Source of the DNA: JAZGBC01 sp036444495
Lineage (GTDB): Bacteria; Pseudomonadota; Alphaproteobacteria; Kiloniellales; J153
Direction: 5' to 3'
DNA: 13,242 nucleotides
Assembly: GCA_036444495.1 (NCBI GenBank)
Contig: JAZGBC010000089.1
Coordinates: 1-13,242, forward strand
Below, one piece after another: positions 12,009 through 13,242 of the stretch (position 1 is its first letter; each line of letters opens with the position of its first letter). A program made the translations under genes and the position numbers. Below the pieces are notes generated by a model that was not told the origin of the DNA, ran no database searches, and saw nothing but the letters and a program-made list of their open reading frames with translations.

Positions 12009-13019
12009 ATGAACGCACCGAGCGACAGTCCCGTATCGTCCTGTTGGGTCCTGACCGACGGGTCGGTGGGCATGGAGATTCAGTGCCTGGGCCTGGCCGA
12101 GGCGCTCGGCTGCGTGCCCCAGGTCAAGCGCATCCAGGTGACGAAACCCTGGCGCTGGCTGCCGTCCGGCCTTATTCCGAACCCGCTGGGCACGATCGGG
12201 CCGAAGCGCGATCAGCTCTCGCCACCCTGGCCGGAGCTCCTAATCTCCTGCGGCCGGCAGTCGGTCGCCGTGGCCGCCGCGATCCGCCGCGCCAACGGCG
12301 GAAAGACCTTCGCGGTGCACATCCAGGACCCGAAGGTGGATCCGGCGCGCTTCGATACGCTGATCGTGCCGAGCCACGACCGCTTGCGGGGCGGCAACGT
12401 CCTGGTCGCCACCGGCGCGCTCAACCGTATTACCGACGCGCGGCTTGCCGAGGCGGCGGCCGCCTATGAGACCCGCCTCTTGCACATACCCCGGCCGCGA
12501 ATCACCGTTCTGATCGGCGGCAACAACAAGGTCTACCGCCTGACCCGGGGCATCACCCGGCGCCTGGGACAGGGACTCGCCGAGCTCGCCAAGCGCGAGG
12601 GCGCCGGCCTGCTGATCACGCCCTCGCGGCGTACCGCACCGGACCGGGTCGACATCCTGCGCGAAGCGCTGGCCGGCTGCGCGTCCGTGATCTGGAACGG
12701 CGCAGGCGAGAACCCTTACTTCGCCTATCTCGCGCTGGCCGACGCCCTCGTCGTGACCGGGGATTCGGTCAATATGGTCAGCGAGGCGGCGACCACGGGT
12801 AAGCCCGTCTACGTCGTGGATCTCCTGGGCGGGTCGGCAAAGTTCCGCCGCTTTCACGACGGCATGCGCCGCGCGGGCATCACCCGCCGCTTCGAGGGCC
12901 GGCTCGAGCACTGGAGCTATCCGGCGCTGCGCGACACGGAAAAAATCGCGGCCGAGATTCGGGCCCGGCTCAATACTTGGCAAGAGGGCCGCGGACGCCC
13001 GGAAAGGCCGGCGGCGTAG
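12009..13019 (+). CDS. ELM1-family protein (mitochondrial fission ELM1-like, DUF1022)
   Basis: This 336-residue protein belongs to the alphaproteobacterial and plant ELM1 family. Plant ELM1 recruits dynamin for mitochondrial fission; the bacterial function is not established. The fold looks like a GT-B glycosyltransferase. Visible motifs are WVLTDGSVGMEIQCLGLAEA (13-32), HIQDP (104-108), VLIGGNNK (167-174), TPSRRT (204-209), NGAGENPYFAYLALADALVV (230-249) and DSVNMVSEA (252-260). The last parts resemble a sugar-nucleotide site. No signal peptide or membrane segment is evident. The start at 12009 fits the family N-terminus, though the Shine-Dalgarno sequence is poor. Confidence 0.9.
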   Translation: MNAPSDSPVSSCWVLTDGSVGMEIQCLGLAEALGCVPQVKRIQVTKPWRWLPSGLIPNPLGTIGPKRDQLSPPWPELLISCGRQSVAVAAAIRRANGGKTFAVHIQDPKVDPARFDTLIVPSHDRLRGGNVLVATGALNRITDARLAEAAAAYETRLLHIPRPRITVLIGGNNKVYRLTRGITRRLGQGLAELAKREGAGLLITPSRRTAPDRVDILREALAGCASVIWNGAGENPYFAYLALADALVVTGDSVNMVSEAATTGKPVYVVDLLGGSAKFRRFHDGMRRAGITRRFEGRLEHWSYPALRDTEKIAAEIRARLNTWQEGRGRPERPAA

Positions 13020-13043
13020 TCTTGCTCGATTGATCTTTCGGCC

Positions 13044-13065
13044 ACGGCTTGTAACGGCTTATAAA
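13044..13065 (+). promoter_or_regulatory. Direct repeat with a TATAAA -10-like box upstream of the last gene
   Basis: ACGGCTTGTA (13044-13053) is followed directly by ACGGCTTATA (13054-13063), nine of ten identical with a period of one helical turn. TATAAA (13060-13065) is a plausible -10, but no good -35 lies 15-19 bp upstream. Such a promoter may need an activator bound at the repeat; that is inference. Confidence 0.3.
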
Positions 13066-13128
13066 TAAGACGGACCGCCCCGCATGCGAGGGCGAAGACC
13101 CGCGGCGAGACACGCGAAAGACTCCTTC

Positions 13129-13242
13129 ATGGCACTCAATATCGAGACCTTCTCCAACAAGCTGGGCGGCGACGCCTTCTTCAAGGCGATCGGGCATCCC
13201 CTGGCGGCGCGCCGGGCGCGCGAACTGCTCGCCAGCCTCGAG
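13129..13242 (+). CDS. Unidentified protein, N-terminal 38 residues only
   Basis: The open frame begins MALNIETFSNKLGGDAFFKA and runs off the window without a stop. I do not recognise the family with confidence. The segment FFKAIGHPLAARRARELLASL looks like an amphipathic helix pair, with a passing resemblance to the first helices of ArsR-type winged-helix proteins (GHPxRxRILELL). It could equally be an N-terminal tag of an enzyme. The Shine-Dalgarno sequence is weak (GAAAGA). It follows the ELM1-family gene on the same strand after 109 bp, behind a possible promoter, so it may form its own unit. Confidence 0.7.
   Translation, partial: MALNIETFSNKLGGDAFFKAIGHPLAARRARELLASLE

Overview
The window looks like a chromosomal housekeeping region of a high-GC alphaproteobacterium, probably of Rhodospirillales type. 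The reasons are the gene order (yqeY-dnaG-rpoD running away from carA, then carB, greA, an Lrp/AsnC regulator and an ELM1-family gene), the alphaproteobacterial style of RpoD and DnaG, and GC-rich coding sequence throughout. This placement is inferred from remembered gene order and protein style, not from a database search.

Layout. Bases 1-168 are AT-rich and hold no gene I can support. A CAU-anticodon tRNA, most likely tRNA-Ile2, lies at 169-244 on the minus strand. Between it and rpoD is a compact cluster of inverted and direct repeats that overlaps the rpoD stop codon. rpoD (332-2485) and dnaG (2567-4501) are the classic macromolecular-synthesis pair, both on the minus strand. Between dnaG and yqeY (4976-5431, minus) sits a 270-bp imperfect palindrome with 23-bp terminal inverted repeats, flanked by TA dinucleotides. 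It has the form of a small non-autonomous transposon (MITE), and its right end supplies the yqeY stop codon. A divergent promoter region (5432-5674) separates yqeY from carA (5675-6892, plus).

carA and carB (7467-10727, plus), the two subunits of carbamoyl-phosphate synthetase, are split by a two-gene RelE/ParE-like toxin-antitoxin module on the opposite strand (6876-7363). The antitoxin has a strong promoter whose predicted start site falls on its ATG, so the mRNA is probably leaderless. The toxin gene overlaps the end of carA by 17 bp. A C/G-rich REP-like palindrome lies in the carB leader. greA follows carB on the same strand. An Lrp/AsnC regulator (minus) converges on greA and is divergent from an ELM1-family gene (plus). 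A partial unidentified gene runs off the right end.

Functionally, one side of the 5.5-kb divergent region serves replication and transcription initiation (primase and the housekeeping sigma factor). The other side serves carbamoyl phosphate supply for arginine and pyrimidines, followed by transcript-cleavage factor GreA. No large novel gene cluster is present. The unusual content is non-coding or accessory: the palindromic element, the toxin-antitoxin insertion inside carAB, the repeat cluster at the rpoD end, and an expanded in-frame repeat in RpoD.
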